Origin: Candidatus Iainarchaeum sp.
Lineage (GTDB): Archaea; Iainarchaeota; Iainarchaeia; Iainarchaeales; GCA-2688035
DNA: 64,000 bases
Assembly: GCA_017610205.1 (NCBI GenBank)
Contig: JAFCCL010000004.1
Span: 58,220-122,219 of the forward strand
Reading direction: 5' to 3'
The notes below the pieces were generated by a model, which made no database searches, was not told the origin of the DNA, and worked only from the letters and a program-made list of their open reading frames with translations. Shown here one piece after another: positions 50,502-59,175 of the stretch (positions are counted from its first letter, which is position 1; the number at the start of each line of letters is the position of its first letter). A program made the position numbers and the translations under genes.

Positions 50502-53500
50502 TGGTTGAAGATTTTGAAAGGAAAGAAGAGCTGAAAAAGGCAAAGGTTATTGAAACATATGCAATCAAGGTTGAAAACGTTGACCTCGAAGTCAACATAA
50601 TTGATGATGAAAAAGCATTTGTAAGGCGTTATTTCCTAAACTTTCCGGCATATGGACCTGGCACAACTGCATTGCTTAACAATTTAAGAGGAAGCATTTT
50701 AAGCGATAGCTCAGTAGGGCTTACAAGAGACAGCGGCAAAAAAAGCATGATGCATACAAGGAAAAAATTCAGGGAAAAAGCAGAAAGACTTCTTGGAAAA
50801 GAATATGGAATTCCTGAAGACGCAAAAAATCAACTTATTGCAATTCTTTTAAACGAAATGCTTGGTCTTGGAAAAATAGAATTTTTGCTTTCAGACCCAA
50901 ACCTTGAAGAAATTGTTGTAAACAGCAGCAAAACACCTGTGTGGGTTTACCACAAAAAATACGGGTGGCTTCTTACAAACATAAAAATGAAGAATGAGGA
51001 GGAAACAGAAAACTACAGCAGCATAATTGCAAGAAGAATTGGAAAACAAATAACAATACTTAATCCATTACTTGACGCACACCTTGTTACAGGAGACAGG
51101 GCAAATGCAACATTGTTCCCTATTTCAAGTGCCGGAAACACAATCACAATCAGAAAATTCAGACGTGAACCATGGACACTAACAGATTTCATAAACAACA
51201 AAACAGCAACAACAGAAGTAATGGCATTGATATGGCTCATAATTGAATATGAAATGAACATGATTGTATCAGGAGGAACAGGTTCAGGAAAAACAAGTTT
51301 TTTGAATGTCTGTGTTCCATTTATCCAGCCAAACCACAGAATACTAACTATTGAAGACACAAGAGAGCTTATGCTGCCGCCGTTTCTGCACTGGGTTCCG
51401 CTGACAACAAGAGAACCTAATCCCGAAGGAAAAGGAGGGGTCTGCCTCTACCCTGGAACATGGTTTGTTGCTGGCAATGGTGAAATAAACGAGATATCAG
51501 AATACGTGGAAAAACGGCTTGAAAGCAGGCCAACACAAAAAATGGAGTCAAACGTTCTGGCAGCAGAAGGAAAAAACGACACTGTTCTGGCAGGAGACCC
51601 AAAAAAAATGGATTACAAACGCGAAAAAATCGGCTTTGTGTCAAGAGTAACAGAAAGGGAATTTGTTTGCAGAGTAGAATGCGAAAACGGAGAAACTATG
51701 GTGTTAACAGAAAACACTAAGCTGCCGGTTGTTGGAAAAAACGGAAAAATTGAATTGCTTACGCCAAAAGAGATAAAGCAGGGGCAGTATTACTTACCTG
51801 CTTTCACAAAAATTGATGTAGAGGGAAGCGTTCAAGAAATAAACACGTTGAAGTTGTTTGCAGAAGGCGAGTTTTATGCTATTGGCAAGCTTGACTTGTT
51901 TTTGGACTTGCTTAGAGAACAAAAAGAAAAGGGCCTGACCCTCAAGGAAATAGCAAAAAAATGCAGAATGAAAAGGCAGGCATTCAATTGGTACAAGAAA
52001 ACAGGAATTGTAAGACTAAGTGTGTTGAAAAAACTTGTTGAAGAAAGCAAGCTAATGACCCTAGAACAACTGGAAAAAGAGATTACCCACCTAAAAGCAA
52101 GAGGGTGGGGTGCAAAGACAGTAACAATACCAAAATTCATTGACGAAGACCTGGCATACCTTGCAGGTTTTGTGTTAGCAGAAAAAACCATTGGCAAAAA
52201 CGGCATACACATTGCGCAAAAAAATGAACTGCCAGAAATAGAACGCCTTGTTGAAAAGATATTTGGCATTAAGCTAATCTGCAAAAAGAAAGAGTACAAC
52301 TATTACAGGATTCTTTCCCAAATTGTCACAAAAATAATGGTTGAAGTCTTCGGGGCAACGAAATCAAAGAAAATAAGGGTTCCAAAGTGCATTATGCGAA
52401 GCCCAAACAAGGCAATAGCATCGTTTTTGGCAGGATACATTGATGGAGATGGCACAGTTGGCAAAAGACGCGTTTCCTTGGCCACAGGAAACAAGGAAGC
52501 TGCAATAGAATTCAAGTATCTCTTAACAAGGCTGGGCATCTGGAGTAGAATCCAGCAGGCAAAAAGGGCTTGGCTTGTAAACATTTGCACAAGAGAAGAT
52601 GTGGCAAAATCATGCAAAGAAATTACGTTCAGGCTGGAAAAAAACGATGCAAAGGCAAACGAAGTGAAAAAGACCAAGTATGGGTTCAACACCAAAAGAA
52701 ACAGGATTCCGGCAATGCTTCTGCACTCCTACCTGAAAAGCCTAATGGCACCACTAAACACTGAAGAGAAAATGAAACACTTTTACCACACAACAGATAA
52801 TCAAACAAGCGTCCCAAAAGGTTATCTGCAAAAAACACTAATGCACTCAAAACTCTCAGAAAAACAGCTTGCCAACCTTCAATTGTTCCTAAGAGAAGAC
52901 CTGGAATTTGTCAAAATAACAGGTGTGAAAATAACCAAAAACCTGAAAAATATTCCAAGCTATGATGTTACGCCGGAAAAATCAACCTATTTCATTGCAG
53001 GAATAAACAACCTGACACTTGTCATGGACACAATGCTTGACCTGCTTGTAAACAGCCTTAGGATGAGACCTGACAGAATAATTGTCGGAGAAATAAGGCG
53101 TCAGGCAGAAGCAGAGGTAATGTTTGAAGCAATGCACACAGGACACAGCGTTTACACAACATTCCACGCAAATACTGCAGATGAAACAATTAGAAGATTT
53201 ATCAATCCGCCAGTAAGCGTGCCGTCAACAATGCTTGAAGCCGTTCACTTAAACATTGTAATGTTCAGAAACAGAAGACTGGGAGTTAGAAGAATACTTC
53301 AGGTTGCAGAATTCATTCCTGAAAGAAGGGGCGACAAAGAAATAGTAAAAGCAAACGTGCTTTACAGATGGCGTGGAAGTGATGATAAGATTGTGCCACA
53401 CGGGGAAAGCATAAGGTTGTTTGACGAGCTTTCATTGCACACTGGTTTTAGCCGAAACGAAATAAATGAAGAGTTGAAGAAAAAAGAAAAAGTAATTGAA

Positions 53501-53659
53501 TGGATGCTTAAATTCAATGTAAGGAACGTAATTGATGTTGGCAGAATTATAGCAAAATATTACAGGGATTCTGAAGATGTTATGAACATGGTTCAAAAAG
53601 GAACTCCTTTCAAAAAGAAAACAGATGAACCAAAAAAAGAAAGCAATCAATGGAAATAA
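50501..53659 (+). CDS. Type II/IV secretion (PilB/archaellar-type) ATPase containing an intein
   Basis: 1052 residues, of which 315-843 are an intein; the joined exteins make a 523-residue ATPase. The N-terminal domain ends LNEMLGLGKIEFLLSDPNLE. The Walker A loop is SGGTGSGKT at about 257-264, TIEDTRELMLP the Asp box, TREPNPEGKGGV the residues before the intein, and TMLDLLVNSLRMRPDRIIVG with EIRRQAEAE (Walker B) those after it; MHTGHSVYTTFHANTADETI is the His box. It powers pilus assembly at the membrane with the two TadC-type proteins downstream. Start ATG overlaps the lysine-rich gene by 1 base. Gap to the next gene is 15 bp. Confidence 0.95.
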   Translation: MVEDFERKEELKKAKVIETYAIKVENVDLEVNIIDDEKAFVRRYFLNFPAYGPGTTALLNNLRGSILSDSSVGLTRDSGKKSMMHTRKKFREKAERLLGKEYGIPEDAKNQLIAILLNEMLGLGKIEFLLSDPNLEEIVVNSSKTPVWVYHKKYGWLLTNIKMKNEEETENYSSIIARRIGKQITILNPLLDAHLVTGDRANATLFPISSAGNTITIRKFRREPWTLTDFINNKTATTEVMALIWLIIEYEMNMIVSGGTGSGKTSFLNVCVPFIQPNHRILTIEDTRELMLPPFLHWVPLTTREPNPEGKGGVCLYPGTWFVAGNGEINEISEYVEKRLESRPTQKMESNVLAAEGKNDTVLAGDPKKMDYKREKIGFVSRVTEREFVCRVECENGETMVLTENTKLPVVGKNGKIELLTPKEIKQGQYYLPAFTKIDVEGSVQEINTLKLFAEGEFYAIGKLDLFLDLLREQKEKGLTLKEIAKKCRMKRQAFNWYKKTGIVRLSVLKKLVEESKLMTLEQLEKEITHLKARGWGAKTVTIPKFIDEDLAYLAGFVLAEKTIGKNGIHIAQKNELPEIERLVEKIFGIKLICKKKEYNYYRILSQIVTKIMVEVFGATKSKKIRVPKCIMRSPNKAIASFLAGYIDGDGTVGKRRVSLATGNKEAAIEFKYLLTRLGIWSRIQQAKRAWLVNICTREDVAKSCKEITFRLEKNDAKANEVKKTKYGFNTKRNRIPAMLLHSYLKSLMAPLNTEEKMKHFYHTTDNQTSVPKGYLQKTLMHSKLSEKQLANLQLFLREDLEFVKITGVKITKNLKNIPSYDVTPEKSTYFIAGINNLTLVMDTMLDLLVNSLRMRPDRIIVGEIRRQAEAEVMFEAMHTGHSVYTTFHANTADETIRRFINPPVSVPSTMLEAVHLNIVMFRNRRLGVRRILQVAEFIPERRGDKEIVKANVLYRWRGSDDKIVPHGESIRLFDELSLHTGFSRNEINEELKKKEKVIEWMLKFNVRNVIDVGRIIAKYYRDSEDVMNMVQKGTPFKKKTDEPKKESNQWK
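51443..53029 (+). mobile_element. Intein with LAGLIDADG endonuclease inside the secretion ATPase
   Basis: 529 residues from Cys315 (CLYPGTWFVAGNGEINEISE, the block A form) to Asp843 in NNLTLVMD, followed by Thr844. Removing it restores the extein GKGGV-TMLDLLVN, which matches the family without gap. The endonuclease motifs are LAYLAGFVLAEKTIG (about 552) and ASFLAGYIDGDGTVG (about 640). Two splicing positions depart from the norm: block B reads LTENTKLPVV, with Thr where His is usual, and the C-terminus is Met-Asp instead of His-Asn. Insertion is between Walker A and Walker B. Confidence 0.9.
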
Positions 53660-53674
53660 GTTTATGAGTGAAAA

Positions 53675-54919
53675 ATGATGGCAAAAATTATTCCAATAGC
53701 TCCAATACCGCTTCCGATTCTCAATGCAATAAGTAAACCCTTTCAGCGTTTTAGCGCAAATATAGGAAAAATGTTTCCAAACCTTAAATTTCAATTAAGG
53801 CAGGCGGAAATTGGACTTAATGAAAAAGAATACGGCGCAATAATGATTTTTCTCATTATATTTTATACAATTTTCTTTGGAGGGCTGCTGAGCCTTGTCT
53901 TGGGAAAAATGATGCCGGAAAATGGAATTACTTTAGGAATAGGACTGGGCCTTTTTATGGGCGCAATGGTATTGGTACAGGTTATAATGTATCCAACCCT
54001 GATTGTAAGAAATAAGGTTAACAATGTTGAAAAAAATCTTGTTTTTGCTCTTCGTGCAATATTGGTACAGCTCAAAAGCGGAATTTCACTATTTGAGAGC
54101 ATGACAATGGTTGCAAGAGGAGATTATGGATTAATAAGCGAAGAATTTCAAAAAGCAGTGGATGAAATAAACACAGGAACTCCTGAACAGGAAGCTTTGG
54201 AAAGAATGAGTAAAAACAACCCAAGCCCGTTCTTGAGAAAATCCTTGTGGCAGATTGTAAACGGAATGAATGCAGGCGCAGACATAAGCGATATTTTGGC
54301 TGAAACCGTTAGCTCAATGTTAAGAGAGCAAAAAATTGCAATAAACAAATACGGTGCACAGCTTAGAGTACTAAGCCTGATGTACATGATGATTGGAGTA
54401 ATAATGCCTGCTTTAGGCGTTACCCTGCTTATAATACTTTTTACTTTTCCAATGGTTGGAGACGCTATTGCAAGACAGCCTCAATTAAATGATATTACGG
54501 CAATACTGCAGGATGTTATTCCTGGAGAAACATATATGCAAGGCAATTACATAACCAACCTTGGAGGAAAACAGGATTATTCAGGAGAAGAGCTTAAAAT
54601 AAAGGTTGAAAAAATTGAGGGAAAGAGTGCACTGCTTATTCTTATGAGCAAAGATGGCAAGACAATTGAGGGAAAAACCGTTTACGATATTGAACTAAAT
54701 TTGCGTGACGAATTCAAATCATCAAACGATATAACCCTTTTTGGAGAAAGCTTAAAGGTAAAATCTATTGGCAAAAATCTCTTTGGAGAGGACCAGATTG
54801 AAATAACAAGAATTGAGCCAACCCACCTTATTTTTTGGGGGCTTTTGGGATTGGTTGCAGTAATGGAATTTATGTACATTGGCATTATTAAAAGCAGGAG
54901 ACCAAGTATTATAGGGTGA
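53675..54919 (+). CDS. TadC/PilC-like pilus platform membrane protein, first
   Basis: A 414-residue type II secretion F-domain protein. The F domain is NVEKNLVFALRAILVQLKSG, SLFESMTMVARGDYGLISEE, FLRKSLWQIVNGMNAGADIS. Membrane helices lie at about 50-110 (two), 235-265 and at the end (LIFWGLLGLVAVMEFMYIGI). An extra domain of about 125 residues outside the membrane (about 270-395, containing GGKQDYSGEELKIKVEKIEG) sits before the last helix, unusual for TadC. It works with the ATPase upstream as the inner membrane platform. Its stop overlaps the next gene as GTGA. Confidence 0.92.
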   Translation: MMAKIIPIAPIPLPILNAISKPFQRFSANIGKMFPNLKFQLRQAEIGLNEKEYGAIMIFLIIFYTIFFGGLLSLVLGKMMPENGITLGIGLGLFMGAMVLVQVIMYPTLIVRNKVNNVEKNLVFALRAILVQLKSGISLFESMTMVARGDYGLISEEFQKAVDEINTGTPEQEALERMSKNNPSPFLRKSLWQIVNGMNAGADISDILAETVSSMLREQKIAINKYGAQLRVLSLMYMMIGVIMPALGVTLLIILFTFPMVGDAIARQPQLNDITAILQDVIPGETYMQGNYITNLGGKQDYSGEELKIKVEKIEGKSALLILMSKDGKTIEGKTVYDIELNLRDEFKSSNDITLFGESLKVKSIGKNLFGEDQIEITRIEPTHLIFWGLLGLVAVMEFMYIGIIKSRRPSIIG

Positions 54920-55929
54920 AAAAAATGGGCATATACCGACGAATTGCAACTTTTGTTCCCTTAAATATAAAAAACGCTTTTGAACGCGAGCTTCGGTATG
55001 TTGGAATAGACGTTGAAGGAAAAAAGTTTGTTGGGTTTATAGTAATATTCGGCATTGGAATGGCACTTGCTGTTACAATAAACGGATGGCTTTTTTGGGG
55101 GTTTTCACCAATAATTACATTCATTATAACATTTGCAGCAGTTGTTGGCGGAATCTATTTTGTTATAAGCCAGGCGGCTGAAAAGGAAGGAAAAACAGTT
55201 GAACGAATTTTGCCGGATGTGTTTGAGCTTATTTCAAGCAATGTAAAATCAGGGCTTACAACTGAACGAGCATTGTTTGCAGCAGCAAGACCTGAATTTG
55301 GAGCCATTTCAAAGGAACTAAAAACTGCAAGCAGGGAAATAATGTCCGGAAAAAGAATGGATTATGCATTAATGGAAATTCCTTTAAGAATTAAAAGCAA
55401 GGTTCTTGAAAGAGGAATCTGGCTTTTGGTGCAGGGAATCAAAAGCGGGGGAGAGGTAGCAGGGCTTTTGCTTCAGCTAGGGTCAGACCTCAGGGAAGAA
55501 AATGCAATGAAGGACGAAATTTCAGCAAATGTCAGCATGTACATAATCCTTATTTTTGCCGCGGCATTGATAGGTGCTCCTCTTTTGTTTGGAATAAGCA
55601 GCATTATTGTAGGAATAATGGTGGAACAAACAGGAAGCATTAGCATTACACCAACAGAAATGTCAGAATACAGCTCACGAAGCCAGGTTGGAAGATTTAT
55701 GGGGCTTCCAACAGTAAACATTACTGAATCATTTATTGTGGGCTTTTCAACAATTGCACTGATTGTAACAGGAGTTTTTGCATCCTTAACAACAGGAGCA
55801 ATGGTTGCAGGAAGCGAAAAAGAGGGGGTTAAATACATTCCAATAATGGTAATCGGAGCCCTCGGCATATTCTTTGCAGTAAGAATAGTACTAGGCGGGT
55901 TGCTTGGCGGAATGGCAGGAATGATGTAA
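54916..55929 (+). CDS. TadC/PilC-like pilus platform membrane protein, second
   Basis: A 337-residue F-domain protein: RILPDVFELISSNVKSGLTT, RALFAAARPEFGAISKELKT, KVLERGIWLLVQGIKSGGEV and a run of membrane helices. Archaeal pilus loci commonly encode two such proteins. Start is GTG 54916 (4-nt overlap with the gene before) or ATG 54925. The last helices (ALGIFFAVRIVLGGLLGGMA) close the protein. It completes the ATPase/platform unit, 214 bp before the convergent major pilin gene. Confidence 0.92.
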   Translation: MKKMGIYRRIATFVPLNIKNAFERELRYVGIDVEGKKFVGFIVIFGIGMALAVTINGWLFWGFSPIITFIITFAAVVGGIYFVISQAAEKEGKTVERILPDVFELISSNVKSGLTTERALFAAARPEFGAISKELKTASREIMSGKRMDYALMEIPLRIKSKVLERGIWLLVQGIKSGGEVAGLLLQLGSDLREENAMKDEISANVSMYIILIFAAALIGAPLLFGISSIIVGIMVEQTGSISITPTEMSEYSSRSQVGRFMGLPTVNITESFIVGFSTIALIVTGVFASLTTGAMVAGSEKEGVKYIPIMVIGALGIFFAVRIVLGGLLGGMAGMM

Positions 55930-56094
55930 CATCAAAGAAAAGTAAGCAAACAACTATGCCAATGTGCAGATTAAACTATCAACTATCTTATTAGCACAAC
56001 TTAATCTATAAGCCAACTTATCTTATTTGAACAAGCTTACCACTATTTGCATAAAAAGATAAAGAAAATGGCCTGCGGCAAGTGGCAAGCCTAA
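55930..56094. other. Intergenic, no gene seen
   Basis: AT-rich stretch between convergent genes with imperfect repeats of ATCTTATT/CTATC-type words near 55970-56030. I see no reading frame or RNA gene in it. Confidence 0.5.
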
Positions 56095-56095
56095 G

Positions 56096-56142
56096 TAAAA
56101 ATAAAAAAAAGAAGAAGAAAATAAAGCGATTTATTCAACCGC
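56096..56142 (-). terminator. Terminator of the pilin gene
   Basis: On the minus strand AAAGCG (56138-56143 region) pairs with CGCTTT (about 56124-56130), followed by TTTTCTTCTTCTTTTTTTTA. A hairpin plus long T-rich tract fits the end of a strongly expressed gene. Confidence 0.6.
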
Positions 56143-56143
56143 T

Positions 56144-56629
56144 TTATGCATCCATTGTTACAGTAGCACCCTGGCAAGTAATTGAAGCTGTTTGAACCAA
56201 TTGCGCAGAGTCAGTATATTGGATAGTGATTGTTGCTGTTGATGTATTATCACCAAGCGCCTTAGTGTTTGACAATATAGTAATTGGTGTGTTTCCAACA
56301 GGCAAATTCACAGTACCATCGTAGGTGGCGTTTGGAGTGGCATTAATAAAACCGGTTCCGTCTGTTGACATTGAAACATATTGTGCAACTCCACCAGTCA
56401 GATTAGTGATTACTATAGTACCAAGACTGTCAGTACCACCTACTGCTACGTTGGTTGCAAGGTTGTTTGATACAACGTTGATTTTTCCAGGACCACTGCT
56501 TGTACACTGTAAGCTTCCTGTAGGTGTTGCAACAATGAAGACCAATACTCCGACCACGATTGCAATTACAATCAATGCCCAGCCATAAGTCATCAAGTAT
56601 TCTAATGCTGCTTGTCCTCGTGAGTTCAT
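56144..56629 (-). CDS. Probable major pilin (class III signal peptide)
   Basis: A 161-residue protein, MNSRGQAALEYLMTYGWALI, with RGQ prepilin site and Glu at +5. The remainder is the shared pilin-like beta domain, rich in Thr, Asn and Gly, with VITNLTGGVAQYVSMSTDG (sequon Asn-Leu-Thr) and a closing TIQYTDSAQLVQTASITCQG. It is the simplest member of the family in this window, and has the best expression signals: AGGAGGTAAAAAAAG before the ATG, CTTATATAAC about 90 nt upstream and a strong terminator. Next to the ATPase/platform genes. I infer it is the main fibre subunit; direct evidence is absent. Confidence 0.88.
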   Translation of the reverse strand: MNSRGQAALEYLMTYGWALIVIAIVVGVLVFIVATPTGSLQCTSSGPGKINVVSNNLATNVAVGGTDSLGTIVITNLTGGVAQYVSMSTDGTGFINATPNATYDGTVNLPVGNTPITILSNTKALGDNTSTATITIQYTDSAQLVQTASITCQGATVTMDA

Positions 56630-56634
56630 CTTTT

Positions 56635-56730
56635 TTTACCTCCTATTGATTTTTTTAAATATTCAAAAATTTATCCCAATTAAACATTCTATGCTTTGCA
56701 TTGGGACCGAATTCTTCGTTATATAAGATG
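56635..56730 (-). promoter_or_regulatory. Promoter and ribosome binding site of the pilin gene
   Basis: GGAGGT (about 56638-56643 on the minus strand) is a full Shine-Dalgarno. TTATATAA near 56719-56726 is the likely TATA box, giving a leader of about 65-70 nt, unlike the leaderless genes around it. Another ATATTTAAAT lies at about 56770. Confidence 0.5.
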
Positions 56731-56812
56731 TATTTCTAGTTTAAAAAGCTTTCCTTGAGGGCTTGAGGCATTTAAATATATTGCCAAAACCTTTAGCAGT
56801 TGCACTCTGTGT

Positions 56813-57292
56813 TTACTTGAATTTTTTCTTTAAAGAAGATAAAACAACTTTGGGAACAAAACAATCAATCTTTCCATGCATTGAAGCAATTTCCTTTACC
56901 ATAGTGCTGTTCAAATGAAAATATTTTGGGCTTGTTGCAACAAAAACAGTTTCAAGTAAAGGCGCAAGCTTTCTGTTAACAATAGCCTGCTGAAATTCAA
57001 CCTCAAAATCTGAAAGCTCACGAAGACCCCTTACTATGGCACCAGCCTTTTCCTTTTTTGCAAAATCAACCAAAAGGCATGAAAAAGGCTTGACCTCAAT
57101 CCTGTTGAATCTGGCAGTGCATTGCTTGAGCAAGGCAACCCTTTCCTCCAACGAAAACAAAGGCTTTTTGCCGGACTTTGTAGTAACTGCAACAATAACT
57201 TTGTCAAACAATTTAAGACTGCGTTCAATTACATCAAGATGGCCAAGAGTAACAGGGTCAAATGTTCCAGGGTAAACAACAACGCGCTTCAT
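56813..57292 (-). CDS. coaD: Phosphopantetheine adenylyltransferase, bacterial type
   Basis: A 159-residue enzyme of the bacterial CoaD family: VVYPGTFDPVTLGHLDVIER (TxGH nucleotidyltransferase motif), RGLRELSDFEVEFQQAIVNR, and the family's second signature LNSTMVKEIASM. It adenylates 4'-phosphopantetheine to dephospho-CoA. Archaea normally use a different nucleotidyltransferase for this step, so transfer from bacteria is likely. Its start overlaps coaE by 4 nt (57289-57292), so the last two steps of CoA synthesis are translated together. Confidence 0.95.
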   Translation of the reverse strand: MKRVVVYPGTFDPVTLGHLDVIERSLKLFDKVIVAVTTKSGKKPLFSLEERVALLKQCTARFNRIEVKPFSCLLVDFAKKEKAGAIVRGLRELSDFEVEFQQAIVNRKLAPLLETVFVATSPKYFHLNSTMVKEIASMHGKIDCFVPKVVLSSLKKKFK

Positions 57293-57852
57293 TTCATCAA
57301 ATCCTTAATTAAAAGCAAAACCTGCTTTTTTGTATTTGCAGGAGTCTTGCCATTATCAATAATGTAATGTGCTCTTTTAATCTTTTTCTTTGAAGGAAGC
57401 TGGGCATTCCAGCGCAGAAGGGCATGCTTTCTTGCAAGTCCTTTTTCTGCAAGCCTTTCAAGGCACTTTTTCTTAGAAGCCCTTACAAAGAGAACTGAAT
57501 CAAACCTTTTTTCCCAGCTTGCTTCAAACAACAAAGGAACTTCAACAACTGCAAGTTCTGCTCCTCGTTTTCTGAAAACCGAAAGCTTTTTCTTTACAGC
57601 ACGCCAAACAAGAGGGTGAAGGATTTTTTCAAGCTTTCTTCGCTTTGAAGGAGAAGAAAAAATAATGGAAGCGATTTCGTCTCGCTTGCAGGTGCCGAAA
57701 ATGAGAAGGATTTTTTTCTGTACTTCGATATCCTTGTAAAGCAAAGCAACAATCTTATCAGAGTCAACAACCGGCACGAGCATTGAACGCACAAATTTTA
57801 GGACAGTTGTTTTTCCAGAACCAATATTTCCTGTAAGAGCAATCAATTTCAT
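57289..57852 (-). CDS. coaE: Dephospho-CoA kinase, bacterial type
   Basis: A 187-residue P-loop kinase: LIALTGNIGSGKTTVLKFVR (Walker A), VPVVDSDKIVALLY (the DaD-type substrate site), EVPLLFEASWEKRFDSVLFV and a closing AHYIIDNGKTPANTKKQV. It phosphorylates the ribose 3' hydroxyl of dephospho-CoA. Most archaea use an unrelated GTP-dependent kinase; the bacterial fold here pairs with bacterial-type coaD. GGTTTAAATTAAC about 30-40 nt upstream is the TATA box; the same 114-bp region carries the divergent promoter of the glycosyltransferase genes. Confidence 0.93.
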   Translation of the reverse strand: MKLIALTGNIGSGKTTVLKFVRSMLVPVVDSDKIVALLYKDIEVQKKILLIFGTCKRDEIASIIFSSPSKRRKLEKILHPLVWRAVKKKLSVFRKRGAELAVVEVPLLFEASWEKRFDSVLFVRASKKKCLERLAEKGLARKHALLRWNAQLPSKKKIKRAHYIIDNGKTPANTKKQVLLLIKDLMK

Positions 57853-57966
57853 TCAAAATGAATTGATGAAAAGTTAATTTAAACCGCGCGCTGTTGATTA
57901 AAAACATTTAAATTGGAGTTGCGCGTTAGATATATATTAACTAATTGTTTTGCGAGAGGCGATTGA

Positions 57967-59163
57967 TTGAAAATAGTGATGGTAACAAGTTGGCCGCCAA
58001 GACATTGCGGAATTGCAACATATAGTCAGGATGTTGTAAGAGCTTTGAGAAAGGAGGGGCACGAAGTTCATATTGTTACCTTTTCTGATTGCAAGGGCAA
58101 AAAGAACAAAAAGTTTGTGCACCCTGTTTTGAAGGTTAGAAAGAACAGGGAACTTAAGAGCGCTGGCTGGGACCAGAAACTTTTTGAAACCATTGCAAGA
58201 ATTGAACCAGATGTTATTCACATTCAGCATGAGTATGGGCTTTACCTTTACGATGACGATTACAGCACAGGACTTTTGAGGCCTTTCTTTAAATGGAAGG
58301 TTGAAACCGAAATTCCAACAGTTGTTACATACCACAGTGTTTACACAGTGCTTGATAGGGCTGAGGCAATTTATATGGATGCTGCATTAAAGCTGACTAA
58401 TGCATGCATTGTGCATGAAGAATATCAAAAAAACAATTTGCCTATTAATATTGGAAGGGTTCCAAACAACGTTTATGTTATTCCGCATGGTGCAAAGGAC
58501 ATTGTTCCGTTTATAGGGGCAAAGGAAAAGTTTAATCTTTCAGGAAAAAAGGTTGTTGGACTTATTGGTTGGTGGGAACCAAACAAGGGATTTGAACGCG
58601 TTGTAAAGGTCTGGCCAAAAATTAAGAAAGAGCTTGGGCCAAAGGCAATGCTTGTTGTTGCAGGCGATGCAAGACCTGGAAGCAGTTCTGGTCAGATTTA
58701 TAAGCCAAAGCTTTTGAAAGCGATTGAAAAAAGTTCTGCAAAGAAAAGCATTAAGGTTATTACAGGTAGTTTTTCGCCGGAACAATATGACGAGGTTTTG
58801 TCAACATTTGATTTGATGGTTTTGCCTTACAGCAGGGCTTCACAATCAGGAAATTTGGCACATTCGTTTGCTTTGGGAATTCCGTGTGTTGCAACTGCGA
58901 TGGAGGGACTTAAAGCAGAGGTTGAAGCAAGCAAAGCAGGACTTACGGTTCCACCTGGAGATGATTTAGAGTTGACTGTTGCAATAACGCATATAATGAA
59001 ACACGAAGCCCTTAGGAAAAGATATGCAAAAAATGCTGCAAAGTATGTTACAAAAAAGCTTACATGGGGAATTGTTGCAAGAAAGCATATTGCGCTTTAC
59101 GAAAAGCTCATTAAAGATTTGGCTGAGGAAAGGCAGCCAAAGAAAAAAGAAAATCCTTTTTAG
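57967..59163 (+). CDS. GT4 family glycosyltransferase
   Basis: A 398-residue GT-B enzyme starting on TTG 57967 (MKIVMVTSWPPRHCGIATYS), with ATATATATTAAC about 30 nt upstream. Donor-side motifs are VVGLIGWWEPNKGFERVVKV, FDLMVLPYSRASQSGNLAHS and the EX7E-like AMEGLKAEVEASKAGLTVPP. PPRHCGIATYS is typical of an archaeal/bacterial GT4 subgroup that acts on surface glycans. Paired with a related GT4 gene 13 bp downstream. Confidence 0.92.
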   Translation: MKIVMVTSWPPRHCGIATYSQDVVRALRKEGHEVHIVTFSDCKGKKNKKFVHPVLKVRKNRELKSAGWDQKLFETIARIEPDVIHIQHEYGLYLYDDDYSTGLLRPFFKWKVETEIPTVVTYHSVYTVLDRAEAIYMDAALKLTNACIVHEEYQKNNLPINIGRVPNNVYVIPHGAKDIVPFIGAKEKFNLSGKKVVGLIGWWEPNKGFERVVKVWPKIKKELGPKAMLVVAGDARPGSSSGQIYKPKLLKAIEKSSAKKSIKVITGSFSPEQYDEVLSTFDLMVLPYSRASQSGNLAHSFALGIPCVATAMEGLKAEVEASKAGLTVPPGDDLELTVAITHIMKHEALRKRYAKNAAKYVTKKLTWGIVARKHIALYEKLIKDLAEERQPKKKENPF

Positions 59164-59175
59164 TGGTGTTGGGAA

